Shown: positions 15,747 through 24,314, numbered from the stretch's first letter. The stretch is 64,000 nucleotides of DNA from Micromonospora arborensis (GCF_003205615.1 NZ_PYBV01000022.1:51722-115721), one strand, 5' to 3'. The notes: generated by a model not told the origin, from the letters alone. Numbers and translations: made by a program.

Positions 15747-16766
15747 ATGGATGACGCTGCCCGGGATCCGTTGCCGCAGGCGGCCACGGCGGGGGAGTAC
15801 GTCGCGTTGCTGCGGGACGTGCGGCGCTGCTCCGGCCTGACCTATCGGGAGATTTCCCGGCGAGCCTCGGCGGCCGGACACTGGCTGCCGCCAAGCACCC
15901 TCGCCACCATGCTGGGGCGGACCACCCTGCCCCGGGAACGCACCGTCCTGGCGCTGCTGGCGGCCTGCGGCACCTCGGCAGCCGAGGTGCAGCGGTGGGT
16001 GGAGCTGCGGCGGGACCTGGAGGCCCGCGCCAGCGAGCGGGCCCGACAGCCGAGCCACCCGGCAGGAACCGCCGTCGAAAAGCCCACGCTCGACGACCCG
16101 GCGCCGCCCGCGCCGCCGCGACCCGGGGTGCTCGGGCCGAGCCGGCGCTGGCTTCGGCTGGCGGTGCTCGCGGTGCTCGGTGTGCTGACGGTCGGGGCGT
16201 CCGGGGCGCTGCGACCCGGCGAGACCGACACGGCGGATGCTTCGCCGACCGACGGTTGTCCGGCGGTGCTGCAGCAGGGCATGCACGGTCCCTGCGTGCT
16301 GGACCTCCAGGAGCGGCTGGTGGCCGGCGGACTGGACGTGCCGGTGGACGGCTGGTTCGGCTCGGACACCACCGGCCGGGTGATGGCCTTCCAGGCGTTG
16401 GATGGCCTGCCGGTCAGCGGCACCGTGGACGGGCGGGTGCTCGACCGGTTGTCGGACGGTACGAGGGTGCCGGCCGCCTGGCCCGAGGAGCGGATCGGCA
16501 CGTACCTGCGGGGGGTCTTCCCGGAGGATCCGGCCGGGGCGGTGCAGGTGGCGCGGTGCCTGTCCGGGTTGGACCCGTACCGGGTGGAGGTCGTCGCGGA
16601 CGGGGCCCGCCGCTGGGGGTTGTTCCAGTTCAGCGACATGGAGTTGTCCCGGCTCGGTGTCGACCGTCCGACCGCGCTGGACCCGGGTTGGAACATCCGG
16701 GCGGCGCGGGACGTCTGGTCGCGTACCGGCGGCTTCGACCACTGGCAGTGCGCCTCGGCACGGTGA
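15747..16766 (+). CDS. Membrane-spanning HTH protein with peptidoglycan-binding and lysozyme-like outer domains
   Basis: A 339-residue protein: HTH module (about 17-90, LTYREISRRASAAG then STLATMLGRTTLP), Pro-rich linker, membrane helix (135-153), peptidoglycan-binding domain type 1 (about 175-238, LQERLVAGGLDVPVDGWFG), and a lysozyme-like transglycosylase fold (about 265-335, RRWGLFQFSDMEL, then NIRAARDVW and FDHWQC). The usual catalytic Glu of the RCESG motif is Leu272 (RCLSG), so the outer part may bind rather than cut cell wall. It is paralogous to and divergent from the gene ending at 14435. Start ATG 15747, with GGGGAGATTCG just upstream. Confidence 0.78.
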   Translation: MDDAARDPLPQAATAGEYVALLRDVRRCSGLTYREISRRASAAGHWLPPSTLATMLGRTTLPRERTVLALLAACGTSAAEVQRWVELRRDLEARASERARQPSHPAGTAVEKPTLDDPAPPAPPRPGVLGPSRRWLRLAVLAVLGVLTVGASGALRPGETDTADASPTDGCPAVLQQGMHGPCVLDLQERLVAGGLDVPVDGWFGSDTTGRVMAFQALDGLPVSGTVDGRVLDRLSDGTRVPAAWPEERIGTYLRGVFPEDPAGAVQVARCLSGLDPYRVEVVADGARRWGLFQFSDMELSRLGVDRPTALDPGWNIRAARDVWSRTGGFDHWQCASAR

Positions 16767-16775
16767 CGACGTGAT

Positions 16776-16809
16776 GCTCCCCGCCCGGTCCGTGGACCGG
16801 ACGGGGAGC
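16776..16809. terminator. Bidirectional terminator hairpin
   Basis: 16-bp stem with one mismatch and a 2-base loop (GCTCCCCGCCCGGTCC / GGACCGGACGGGGAGC) between two convergent genes, 10 bases after one stop and 26 from the other. Confidence 0.65.
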
Positions 16810-16835
16810 GTCCCCCCGTTACCTCGACTGACGAC

Positions 16836-18644
16836 TCACGGTCGCAGCCGGTTGGCGTAGACGTACGCGCCCACGGAACGGCCGGTGGCGAGTCCGGCCT
16901 CCGCGTCGAACCGGTAGTGCACGCCGAGGTAGATCCGGCTCATCGCGTTCTCCTCGGCGGCGTGGTCGAAGCCGGTCATGTGCCGGACCACGCCCTCGGC
17001 GTGCGGGTCGTCCGTCGTGGCGTCGAAGGCGATCGCGTCGGTGCCGAAGAACCTCTGCAGCACCGCCGCCCAGGCGCCCGCGAAGGTGGCGTGCCCGGAG
17101 ATGTAGGCCGGGAAGGCAGGTGTGTACGGCACGCCGTCGCGGGTCTGCGACAGCGGCTGCCAACCGGGGCCCTCGCTCGCCTCGATGGCGGTCACCGGCC
17201 GCCACAGGTCGATCGGGGTCTGGTACTTGGCGTCCCAGGCGGCGATGGCGGCGTCGGCGAGGGCGAGAGCGACCAGCCCGAAGAGTCGGGCGTTGGCCAG
17301 GATGTCGAGCTTGCGCTGCTCAGCCACGGTCCGGGTGTGCGTGAAGAGCTGGCCCGGCGGCTTGTAGGTGCCGGGCAGGTCGTTGGCCCAGAAGAACGCG
17401 ATCTGCGTCTGGTCGGGGGTCCGCAGCGATGACGTCCGACCGCCGTAGTCGCGGATCTCCTGAACCTGGGTGCGGTACTCCTGCTTGCCGAGCAGGTCGG
17501 TGTATCCGGTGGCGCCGGCCGGTGGACCGGGCCGGAACTGCCGGCCCGAGGTGAGCGCGAACGGGGTGACCAGCCCCCAGTTCGGGCTGACCGCTGCCTT
17601 TCCGTTGGTCGGCCGCCACGACCCGGGCACGCCGTCCAGCGGGTACGGCGTGTTGTTGCTGGAGCCATCGTTGGCGCGGGCCTGGAGGTTGGCGGCGGCG
17701 GCCGCCGCGCCCACGGTGTCGCCCCGAGCGACCTCGGCGGCGTTCACCCCGGATGGCCGCAGGGCGACCGCACCGGCGAGCGCCTGGGAGTAGGTCTGGC
17801 CCTGGCCGCCGTACAGGGCGGTCAGCACGTCGTACGCGGCCCGGTCGATGGCCGCGTGCAGGGACGGCGCGACGACGTTCTCCAAGGTGCCCGGATAGCT
17901 GACCGGCACCCGCACCCGGTAGGGGTTGCCGACACCGGTGACCGAGACGGCGGCGTCGTGCATCGCCGCGTGCAGGATGGCCGCCTCCCGGGAGGAGGTG
18001 GTGGGTGGCAGGTCCAGCGCCTGGTACGTGGCCAGCAGGACACCGTTCCAGTAGAGGATCGGGTCGGTGGCCGGGTCGACCGGCAGCGGGGTGAGGGAGA
18101 TGTTGTCCAACTGGACCGTCGAGGCGGCGTGCGCGCCGAGGTGGAACAGGAGCACCGCCTGTGGGTCGCCGAACGGCGCGGTGAAGTCGAAGGTGAACCG
18201 GCGCATCGTGGACGTCAGCGTGACGGTCTGGTCGACGGCGGAGGTGAAGGGCGTGTCCGCCCGCGAGACCGTGGCGCGCAGGGGACGGTTGACGTCGGCG
18301 GAGGCGTCGAACTGCAGCCGGTACGGCTGCGCGGCGGTCACCCCGAACTCGAAGTGGCCGATCAGGTCCTCCCAGACGGGCTTGCCGACGGTCGCGCTGG
18401 TGCGTACGCGCAGTTGCCCGGCGGTGACCGTCGTGCTGGTCGAGGCGAGCCGGGTCCACCAGGGTTGGGTGCTGCCGTTGTCGAACGTGCCGTTGAGGAT
18501 GAGGTCGCCCGGGGCGGCGGTGGCGGGCGCGGGCCGGATGGCGGCCGCGAGGGTGCTGGTGAGGACGATCGCGAGCAACCCGCCGAGGAGGCGCAGGAGG
18601 TGCCGTCCGGGATTGTGGTGGCGGGCGTCGAGCGGTGGGGTCAT
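16836..18644 (-). CDS. Secreted vanadium-haloperoxidase/PAP2-type phosphatase with N-terminal beta-sandwich domain
   Basis: A 602-residue exported protein. Residues 1-44 are a signal peptide ending in ATAAPG. Residues about 45-190 form a CBM/CenC-like beta-sandwich (LILNGTFDNGSTQPWW to VQLDNISLTPL). The remainder is a vanadium-dependent haloperoxidase/PAP2 domain, with the Lys/Arg-Pro site (KYQTPIDLWRPVTAI), SGH site (PAYISGHATFAG) and the final His site (YLGVHYRFDAEAG). Such proteins oxidise halides or remove phosphate; sequence alone does not decide which. GGAAAGG precedes the ATG at 18644. Monocistronic. Confidence 0.87.
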   Translation of the reverse strand: MTPPLDARHHNPGRHLLRLLGGLLAIVLTSTLAAAIRPAPATAAPGDLILNGTFDNGSTQPWWTRLASTSTTVTAGQLRVRTSATVGKPVWEDLIGHFEFGVTAAQPYRLQFDASADVNRPLRATVSRADTPFTSAVDQTVTLTSTMRRFTFDFTAPFGDPQAVLLFHLGAHAASTVQLDNISLTPLPVDPATDPILYWNGVLLATYQALDLPPTTSSREAAILHAAMHDAAVSVTGVGNPYRVRVPVSYPGTLENVVAPSLHAAIDRAAYDVLTALYGGQGQTYSQALAGAVALRPSGVNAAEVARGDTVGAAAAAANLQARANDGSSNNTPYPLDGVPGSWRPTNGKAAVSPNWGLVTPFALTSGRQFRPGPPAGATGYTDLLGKQEYRTQVQEIRDYGGRTSSLRTPDQTQIAFFWANDLPGTYKPPGQLFTHTRTVAEQRKLDILANARLFGLVALALADAAIAAWDAKYQTPIDLWRPVTAIEASEGPGWQPLSQTRDGVPYTPAFPAYISGHATFAGAWAAVLQRFFGTDAIAFDATTDDPHAEGVVRHMTGFDHAAEENAMSRIYLGVHYRFDAEAGLATGRSVGAYVYANRLRP

Positions 18645-18769
18645 CGAGAGCCTTTCCGGTCCGGGGCCGGCGACGACCAGGTCGTCGCCGTGAGGATCGG
18701 CTCACCGTAGGAGCGTTCGCCCTGTTCGCAGCCGCCGAACAGCGTTCGGACCGGTGCCGTACGGCAGCG

Positions 18770-18800
18770 GGCGTCGGGGTCCGATCAGGACTCCGACGCC
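18770..18800 (-). terminator. Terminator of the ABC exporter operon
   Basis: GGCGTCGGGGTCC and GGACTCCGACGCC form a 13-bp stem with one mismatch and a 5-base loop, 20 bases after the permease stop. Confidence 0.6.
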
Positions 18801-18820
18801 CGCGTGGGGTGGCCAGGGGT

Positions 18821-19882
18821 TCAGCCGATCGTCTCCCGCTCCCGCCACGCGGTCCGCAGGGAGGTCCGGCCGTTGGTGCGTAGCAGCGACCCCTCGTACA
18901 CCCGGGCTCCGGCGACCAGGAACGCGCCGGCGGCGAGCAGCAGGATGGCCAGCGAGACGAACGGCTCCCAGCCGGCCGCGTCGCCGTTGAACAGCCGCAG
19001 CGGCATGGCCGTGGGCGACGAGAACGGCACGTAGGACAGCACGCGCATCGCGGTGTCGTTGTCGTTCAGGAAGATCACCGCGAAGAACGGCAGCATGACG
19101 GCGAGCTGCACCGGCGTCGATACGGCGGCGATGTCCTCCTGCCGGTTGGCCAGGGCGCCGGCCGCCGCCCACATCGCGGCGAGCAGCACGAAGCCGAGCA
19201 GGAAGAACGGCACGAACCAGCCGATCGCCGGGGCGAGCAGGGTGAGCAGGCCACCGCTGTCGCCGATCTGCATGCCGACCACCGCCACCACGGCGATGAG
19301 CGCGATCTGCGCGAACGCCAGGATGGCGCCGGCCACCACCTTGCCGGCCAACAACGCTCGGACCGGTACGGCGGCGACCAGGATCTCCACGATCCGGGTC
19401 TGCTTCTCCTCGATGACGCTCTGCGCGATCTGCAAACCGAAGGTCTGCGAGGTGATGAAGAAGACGAACGCGAAGACGAACGGCACGAGGAACGCCACCA
19501 CCGGGTCGACCGCGTCCGGGTCGAGCAACTGCACCGGCGGCGAGCTGCTCAGCGCCTGGACCACGTCGGTGGGGGACTCGTCCATCGCGAGAACCTTCGG
19601 ACCGGAGACCACCGCCGCGTCCACGTCACCGTCGCGGACGGCCTGCTCGGCGGCTCGGTCGTCGGCCACCACGCGGACGTCGAGTCCGGCGTCCCGCAGC
19701 GGCCCAGCTGCCTCCTGGGTGACGGCCACAGTGTCCGGACCGCCGGAGAGCAGCGGCGGCAGAATGGTGCCGGCCGCGGCGACGAGCAGGAAGAAGAGCG
19801 TGCCGAACAGGAACGTACGGTCGCGGATCTTGACTCGGATCTCGCGTTCGGCGACCAGCCGGGTGGCCTGGGTGATGTTCAC
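18821..19882 (-). CDS. ABC-2 type exporter permease (NatB-like)
   Basis: A 353-residue membrane subunit. The first membrane segment is at about residues 25-45, then a long outer loop (about 50-130), then about five further segments (for example VDPVVAFLVPFVFAFVFFI and FVPFFLLGFVLLAAMWAAA). The layout, with the EEKQTRIVEILVAAV cytoplasmic turn, matches NatB/YhaP-like sodium or drug exporters. Its ATG overlaps the ATPase stop by 4 bases (ATGA), so the two are translationally coupled. Substrate unknown. Confidence 0.9.
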   Translation of the reverse strand: MNITQATRLVAEREIRVKIRDRTFLFGTLFFLLVAAAGTILPPLLSGGPDTVAVTQEAAGPLRDAGLDVRVVADDRAAEQAVRDGDVDAAVVSGPKVLAMDESPTDVVQALSSSPPVQLLDPDAVDPVVAFLVPFVFAFVFFITSQTFGLQIAQSVIEEKQTRIVEILVAAVPVRALLAGKVVAGAILAFAQIALIAVVAVVGMQIGDSGGLLTLLAPAIGWFVPFFLLGFVLLAAMWAAAGALANRQEDIAAVSTPVQLAVMLPFFAVIFLNDNDTAMRVLSYVPFSSPTAMPLRLFNGDAAGWEPFVSLAILLLAAGAFLVAGARVYEGSLLRTNGRTSLRTAWRERETIG

Positions 19883-20772
19883 TGGGTGACCTCTCGGAAG
19901 ATCTCGGTGAGCGAGGGGCTGACCGGGCGGAAGGCGCGGACTGGGCCACGGGCGAGGGCCGCCTGCAGCACGGGCTGTTCGTCGGCGCCGGCCGGCAGGT
20001 CGAAGACCACCCGCGCGCCGTCCAGCTCGACCAGGGTCACCCCGGGGTGGTCGCGCACCCAGCCGGCGTCGCCCGCCACCACCAGTTCGTAGCGGGGCGC
20101 GGTGTACGAGTCGCGCAGTTGCTGCCGGCTGCCGGCTGCCCGGATCGCACCGTCGGCGATGATGACCAGGTCGTCGCAGAGGCGCTCCACGACGTCGAGT
20201 TGGTGGCTGGAGAAGAGCACCGGCGCTCCGGCCGAGGCCCGTTCCCGCAGCACGGTGACGACGGTGTCGACGGCGAGGGGGTCGAGGCCGGAGAACGGCT
20301 CGTCGAGCACCAGCACCTCGGGGTCGTGCACCAGGGCGGCCGCGATCTGGGCGCGCTGCTGGTTGCCCAGCGACAGCGTCTCCAGCAGGTCGTCGCCGCG
20401 TTCGCCGAGCCCGACCCGTTCCAGCAGCGTGTCGGTGGCACGTCGTGCCGCGGGGGCGTCCATGCCGTGCAGCCGGCCCAGGTAGGTGACCTGCTCCCGG
20501 GTCGTCATCTTGGGGTAGAGGCCCCGCTCCTCGGGCATGTAGCCGAAGCGTCGGCGGTCCTGCCGGGTCAGCAACGTGTCACCCCAGCGCACCTCGCCGG
20601 CGTCCGGGGAGAGCACGCCCAGGATGATCCGCATGGTGGTGGTCTTGCCGGCGCCGTTGGCGCCCACGAAGCCGGTCATCCGGCCGGCGGCCACCTCGAA
20701 GGAGACGTTCTTGAGTACCTGCCGGTCGCCGAAGCTGCGGTCGACGCCGTCGAGGCGAAGCGTTCTGGTCAC
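19879..20772 (-). CDS. ABC exporter ATPase (NatA-like)
   Basis: A 297-residue cytoplasmic ATPase with Walker A GANGAGKTT, signature ETLSLGNQQ, Walker B EVLVLDEP and the switch His in FSSHQLD. The C-terminal extension (residues 215-297) is usual in NatA/CcmA exporters. GTG at 20772 lies 6 bases after TAGCGT (20784-20779 on the minus strand), suggesting a leaderless transcript with its own promoter, independent of the upstream two-component genes. It pairs with the permease that overlaps it. Confidence 0.94.
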   Translation of the reverse strand: MTRTLRLDGVDRSFGDRQVLKNVSFEVAAGRMTGFVGANGAGKTTTMRIILGVLSPDAGEVRWGDTLLTRQDRRRFGYMPEERGLYPKMTTREQVTYLGRLHGMDAPAARRATDTLLERVGLGERGDDLLETLSLGNQQRAQIAAALVHDPEVLVLDEPFSGLDPLAVDTVVTVLRERASAGAPVLFSSHQLDVVERLCDDLVIIADGAIRAAGSRQQLRDSYTAPRYELVVAGDAGWVRDHPGVTLVELDGARVVFDLPAGADEQPVLQAALARGPVRAFRPVSPSLTEIFREVTQ

Positions 20773-20778
20773 GCACCC

Positions 20779-20784
20779 ACGCTA
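20779..20784 (-). promoter_or_regulatory. -10 box for leaderless ABC ATPase gene
   Basis: TAGCGT on the minus strand, then 6 bases, then the GTG at 20772. No clear -35 box. Confidence 0.4.
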
Positions 20785-20853
20785 GATCAAATACCCTGGT
20801 CCGCCGTCCGTCGGGCGGTGGAGCGGGTGGGTCCGCCGCGCGGCGGATGCCGG

Positions 20854-21552
20854 TCACCCGCCGGGTCGGACCACCCCGTTCTCGTACGCGAAAACCACCG
20901 CCTGCACCCGGTCTCGCAGGCCGAGTTTGGCCAGCACCCGGCTCACGTGCGTCTTCACCGTCGCCTCGCCCAGGTGGATGGTCGCGGCGATCTCCGCGTT
21001 GCTGGCGCCGGAGGCGAGCAGCATCAGCACCTCTCGTTCACGCGTGGTCAGCTCACCCAGCGCGGCCTCGGCGTCCGGCCCGCGGTGGGCGGTGCCCAAC
21101 GGGTCTCCGGGACGGGCGAACGTGGAGATCACTCGGCGGGTGATCTCCGGGGCGAGCAGACCGTCGCCCCTGGCCAGCACCCGGATCGCCTCGACGAGTT
21201 CCTCCGGTGTGCCGTTCTTGAGCAGGAAGCCGCTGGCCCCCGCCCGCAGCGCGGCGAACAGGTAGTCGTCGCGGTCGAAGGTCGTGAGGATCAGCACCGC
21301 GGGTGTGCCCGGCCCGTCGGCGGTGATCTGCCGGGTGGCCTCCAGGCCGTCCATCCTGGGCATCTCCACATCCATGAGCACGACGTCGGGGCCGGTGGCG
21401 CGGGTCATGGTGACGGCACGCTCGCCGTCGGCGGCCTCACCGACCACCTCGATGTCGTCCTCCACCTCGAGGATGACCCGGAATCCGGTGCGGACGAGAT
21501 GCTGGTCGTCGGCGAGCAGCACCCGGATCGGCGCTTGCGGTGGGGCGTTCAC
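20854..21552 (-). CDS. NarL/LuxR-family response regulator
   Basis: A 232-residue DNA-binding regulator. The receiver domain (about 9-125) has the acidic pair DD (15-16), the phosphoacceptor D61 in VVLMDVEMPRMDG and Lys in SGFLLKNG. The C-terminal LuxR helix-turn-helix (about 165-229) has LTTREREVLMLLASGASNAE and VKTHVSRVLAKLGLRDR. The GTG at 21552 overlaps the kinase stop (GTGA). It is the partner of that kinase; the ABC exporter 81 bases downstream is a likely target. Confidence 0.94.
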   Translation of the reverse strand: MNAPPQAPIRVLLADDQHLVRTGFRVILEVEDDIEVVGEAADGERAVTMTRATGPDVVLMDVEMPRMDGLEATRQITADGPGTPAVLILTTFDRDDYLFAALRAGASGFLLKNGTPEELVEAIRVLARGDGLLAPEITRRVISTFARPGDPLGTAHRGPDAEAALGELTTREREVLMLLASGASNAEIAATIHLGEATVKTHVSRVLAKLGLRDRVQAVVFAYENGVVRPGG

Positions 21553-22820
21553 GCCGAACGCCCCGCGTCGACCGGCAGCGGGAAGCGGGCGCGTACCCGC
21601 CACCCGCCGCCGGCGCGCGGCCCGGTCTCCAGGTCGCCGTCGTGGGCGGTGACCCGTTCGCGCATTCCGATCAGTCCCAGCCCGACGGCGTTGGCGGTGC
21701 CACCGGCCCGCCCGTCGTCGGTCACGTCGACCTCCACCTCCCGAGCCAGGTACCGAACCCGAACGTCCAGCATGTCCGCCCCGGCGTGCTTCAGCGTGTT
21801 GGTCACCGCCTCCTGCGTCACCCGGTAGGCCGCCTGCGACACCGATTCGGGCAGCGCGACCGAGTCGCCGTACACCCCGAGGGTCGCCGTCAGGCCCGCG
21901 GCCCGGGCTCGCTCGACCAACTCGCCGATGCGTTCGACGCCGCCGGCGGCGGGCGGCTCGGCGTCGCCTGAGGTCCGCAGCACGCCCAGCATTCGACGTA
22001 GCTCGTCCACGGCGGTGCGGGCGCTCTGCTCGATGGCGGCGAGTGCGGTGCGGGCCTTGCCCGGGTCGCGGTCGAAAACCCGGCGGCAGGCGGACGCCTG
22101 CACCCCCATCACCGACACGTGGTGGGCGACCACGTCGTGCAACTCCCGGGCGATCCGGACCCGTTCGCCGAGCACCGCACGTTCCCGGGACTCGGCCTGC
22201 GAACTGCGCAGGTCCTCGGCCTGGGCACACAGCTCGTGCTCACGCCGCGCGGAAACCCAGGCGGTCTCGCCGAAGAAGTACGCGAAACCGAAGACCAGAA
22301 CATTGAGCAGTACGCCGTTGACCATCGCGGCGAGCACCGGTGGCACCGGCCCGGCCGCGTCGGCGAAGGCGTCGGGCGGGATGTGGTCGATCGTCACCGC
22401 GTAGTAGATCCCCAGCCAGGCGAACATCGTGGCGATCACGCCGATGCGCAACCGGCGGGCCAGCCGACGGTCCTGCCCCCAGGCGCCGAGGGTGTAGAGG
22501 GCGCAGAACAGGGCCCAGGAGGAGAACTGGGTCTCCGGTGCCGATCGTGCCTGCGCGGCGATGAACACCACCGAGACGACCAGCAGGGTGGCGGTCGGCC
22601 ACCTCCGCCGCCAGATCAGCGGCAGGGTCACCGCGACGGTCCACCACAACTGCTCCGGCCCGGACGGCGGCGGACCCAGCAGGAACGCGCCGGTGCTGTG
22701 GGCCAGGGTGAGGCTCACCAGCGCCAGGCCCGTCATCCCCAACCCGAGCCACAGGTCATTGCGGCGCTGCTCCGCCGTTGGACCCGGGCGGCGCCATTCC
22801 CCCTGCTGTGCCACGGTCAT
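21549..22820 (-). CDS. Sensor histidine kinase (HPK7, LuxR-type partner)
   Basis: A 423-residue membrane kinase. About five hydrophobic segments span residues 22-185, followed by the HisKA_3 dimer domain with phosphoacceptor H228 (RIARELHDVVAHH) and the HATPase domain (N-box QEAVTNTLKHA, G-box VTDDGRAGG and GLGLIGMRERV). There is almost no extracytoplasmic sensing domain, so it probably senses the membrane or a partner. The ATG at 22820 lacks a clear ribosome binding site. It overlaps its response regulator by 4 bases. Confidence 0.9.
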   Translation of the reverse strand: MTVAQQGEWRRPGPTAEQRRNDLWLGLGMTGLALVSLTLAHSTGAFLLGPPPSGPEQLWWTVAVTLPLIWRRRWPTATLLVVSVVFIAAQARSAPETQFSSWALFCALYTLGAWGQDRRLARRLRIGVIATMFAWLGIYYAVTIDHIPPDAFADAAGPVPPVLAAMVNGVLLNVLVFGFAYFFGETAWVSARREHELCAQAEDLRSSQAESRERAVLGERVRIARELHDVVAHHVSVMGVQASACRRVFDRDPGKARTALAAIEQSARTAVDELRRMLGVLRTSGDAEPPAAGGVERIGELVERARAAGLTATLGVYGDSVALPESVSQAAYRVTQEAVTNTLKHAGADMLDVRVRYLAREVEVDVTDDGRAGGTANAVGLGLIGMRERVTAHDGDLETGPRAGGGWRVRARFPLPVDAGRSA

Positions 22821-22942
22821 CCGGGAACGATGCCACGCCACCTGCCGGGCCCGCCGACCGGGCGGGCTGTTGTCGGTCCACTCAGGTCGACGGGCGACGG
22901 CCCGACGCGGGGTACGCGTCGGGCCGTCGGGTCGGGGATCAC

Positions 22943-23890
22943 TCACGCGGTCTGCCGCCGGGTCTTCAGGGCCGTGTCGATCAGGTCCCAGACCAGGATC
23001 GCGGCCGTGCCGACCGCGATGGCGACCCCGATGAGGTTGCGGTTGTCCGCGTCCGCCAGCCAGCTCAGCCGCTCGCCCAGGTCCGGATTGAGCAGCCGGT
23101 CGGAGAGCGCCAGCCACACCAGCGGCACCGAGAACGCGAGGTTCAGCAGCGCCTTGGTCCCGAACAGTGCCCAGTTCCACCGCCCGATCCGGTACTTGAC
23201 GATCTCGAACACCAGGGTGCCGAGCATGACGACGATCAGTGCCGGCAGCCAGAAGGACCACAGCGGCGGGTCGAGGACCGGGATGTTGTCGCCGTCGGTG
23301 CCGCGTACCCAGGACCGGTAGTGCTGCAACGGTAGGTAGCCAATCGTGGCCACCAGAAAGACCACCGACGCGATGGTGTCGGCGAGGGGAATTCCCCGGT
23401 GCACCGGGGTGTCGGGCAGTTGGTCGACCGTCCACTCCGGCAGGTCCACGGGCGTCTGGGAGCGTTCAATGAGCGCGAAGACCAGGGTGAGCCAGAAGCA
23501 GATGTGCACGAACACGTGCAGGGCGACGACGATGCCGGTCCCGATGGCCCCGAAGCCCTTGCCCTCGGCGGCCGTGACGATGGCGACCACTGTGCCGGCG
23601 AGCGCCGGGATGAAGCTGAGCAGCAGCTTCAGCAGGCGCAGCCAGACCAGGTAGTAGGTCGGGCCGATGAGCTGCAGCCGCCGGTCGGCGTACTGGGCGG
23701 CCAGCAGGTCGGGGTTGCCCAGCTCGGTGAGCACCTCCCGCTCGGCCGTGGTGGCGTCCTGGCCGCCGTCGGTCCGACCCTCGATCATGTCGTCGATGGA
23801 GGCCCGCAGCTCGCTGGCGATCTCCTCGCGGCGCGGAGCGGGCACCGAGCGCAGGGTGGCGGCGAGGTAGCGGTTGGTCAGGGTGTTCAT
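22943..23890 (-). CDS. Integral membrane protein with N-terminal HAAS-like domain, PadR-coupled
   Basis: A 315-residue protein. The N-terminal 70 residues (NRYLAATLRSVPAPRREEIASE to TELGNPDLLAAQYADR) resemble the HAAS signalling domain that accompanies PadR regulators. The rest has about seven hydrophobic segments. Its ATG overlaps the PadR stop by 4 bases (ATGA), so both are one operon. The partnership of a PadR regulator with a HAAS membrane protein is well known; the physiological signal is not visible here. Confidence 0.8.
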   Translation of the reverse strand: MNTLTNRYLAATLRSVPAPRREEIASELRASIDDMIEGRTDGGQDATTAEREVLTELGNPDLLAAQYADRRLQLIGPTYYLVWLRLLKLLLSFIPALAGTVVAIVTAAEGKGFGAIGTGIVVALHVFVHICFWLTLVFALIERSQTPVDLPEWTVDQLPDTPVHRGIPLADTIASVVFLVATIGYLPLQHYRSWVRGTDGDNIPVLDPPLWSFWLPALIVVMLGTLVFEIVKYRIGRWNWALFGTKALLNLAFSVPLVWLALSDRLLNPDLGERLSWLADADNRNLIGVAIAVGTAAILVWDLIDTALKTRRQTA

Positions 23891-24228
23891 CGGTCCACTC
23901 CTTGGATCAGCCCGGTGATGGAGGTCTGCACGGCGGCGAGGTCGTCGAGAAGTCGGCTCAGCATCGACTCGCCCTCGTCGCTGGTCCGGTAGAACTTGCG
24001 CGGCCGGCTCTCCTCGGTGTTCCACTCGCTGGTCAGCAGGCCCTGGTCCTCCAGGCGGCGCAGCAGCGGGTAGAGGGTGTTGGCGTCCACCGGGAAGCCG
24101 TGGTCGGTGAGCCGTTGCAGCAGTGCGTAGCCGTAGTCGGGTCGCCGCAGCGCGACCAGGCTGGCCACCACGACGGTGCCTCGACGCAACTCCTGCAGGT
24201 GCGTCCGTAGAACGTCCTCGCTAACCAT
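23887..24228 (-). CDS. PadR-family transcriptional regulator
   Basis: A 113-residue regulator. The winged helix includes PDYGYALLQRLTDHGFPVDANTLYPLLRRLEDQGLL and the wing SRPRKFYRTSDEG; the C-terminal helix (about 80-105) is for dimerisation. Length is typical of short PadR proteins. The ATG at 24228 lies 7 bases after TATGGT, so the message is probably leaderless, and a 17-bp palindrome sits in the promoter spacer. It is expected to repress itself and the overlapping membrane-protein gene. Confidence 0.92.
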   Translation of the reverse strand: MVSEDVLRTHLQELRRGTVVVASLVALRRPDYGYALLQRLTDHGFPVDANTLYPLLRRLEDQGLLTSEWNTEESRPRKFYRTSDEGESMLSRLLDDLAAVQTSITGLIQGVDR

Positions 24229-24265
24229 GTGTCACACCATACTGTGTGCCACACAGTGTTGTCTA
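24229..24265 (-). promoter_or_regulatory. PadR promoter with operator inside the -35/-10 spacer
   Basis: On the minus strand: TAGACA (24265-24260), an 18-base spacer, TATGGT (24241-24236), 7 bases, then the ATG. The 17-bp inverted repeat ACTGTGTGCCACACAGT (24241-24257) nearly fills the spacer, and GTGTCACAC (24229-24237) sits over the predicted start. Occupancy would block RNA polymerase. Confidence 0.65.
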
Positions 24266-24314
24266 CGCCGACATCATCGTGTTGCTCGCGGGCCCTGTGC
24301 GACGGACAGCATTC

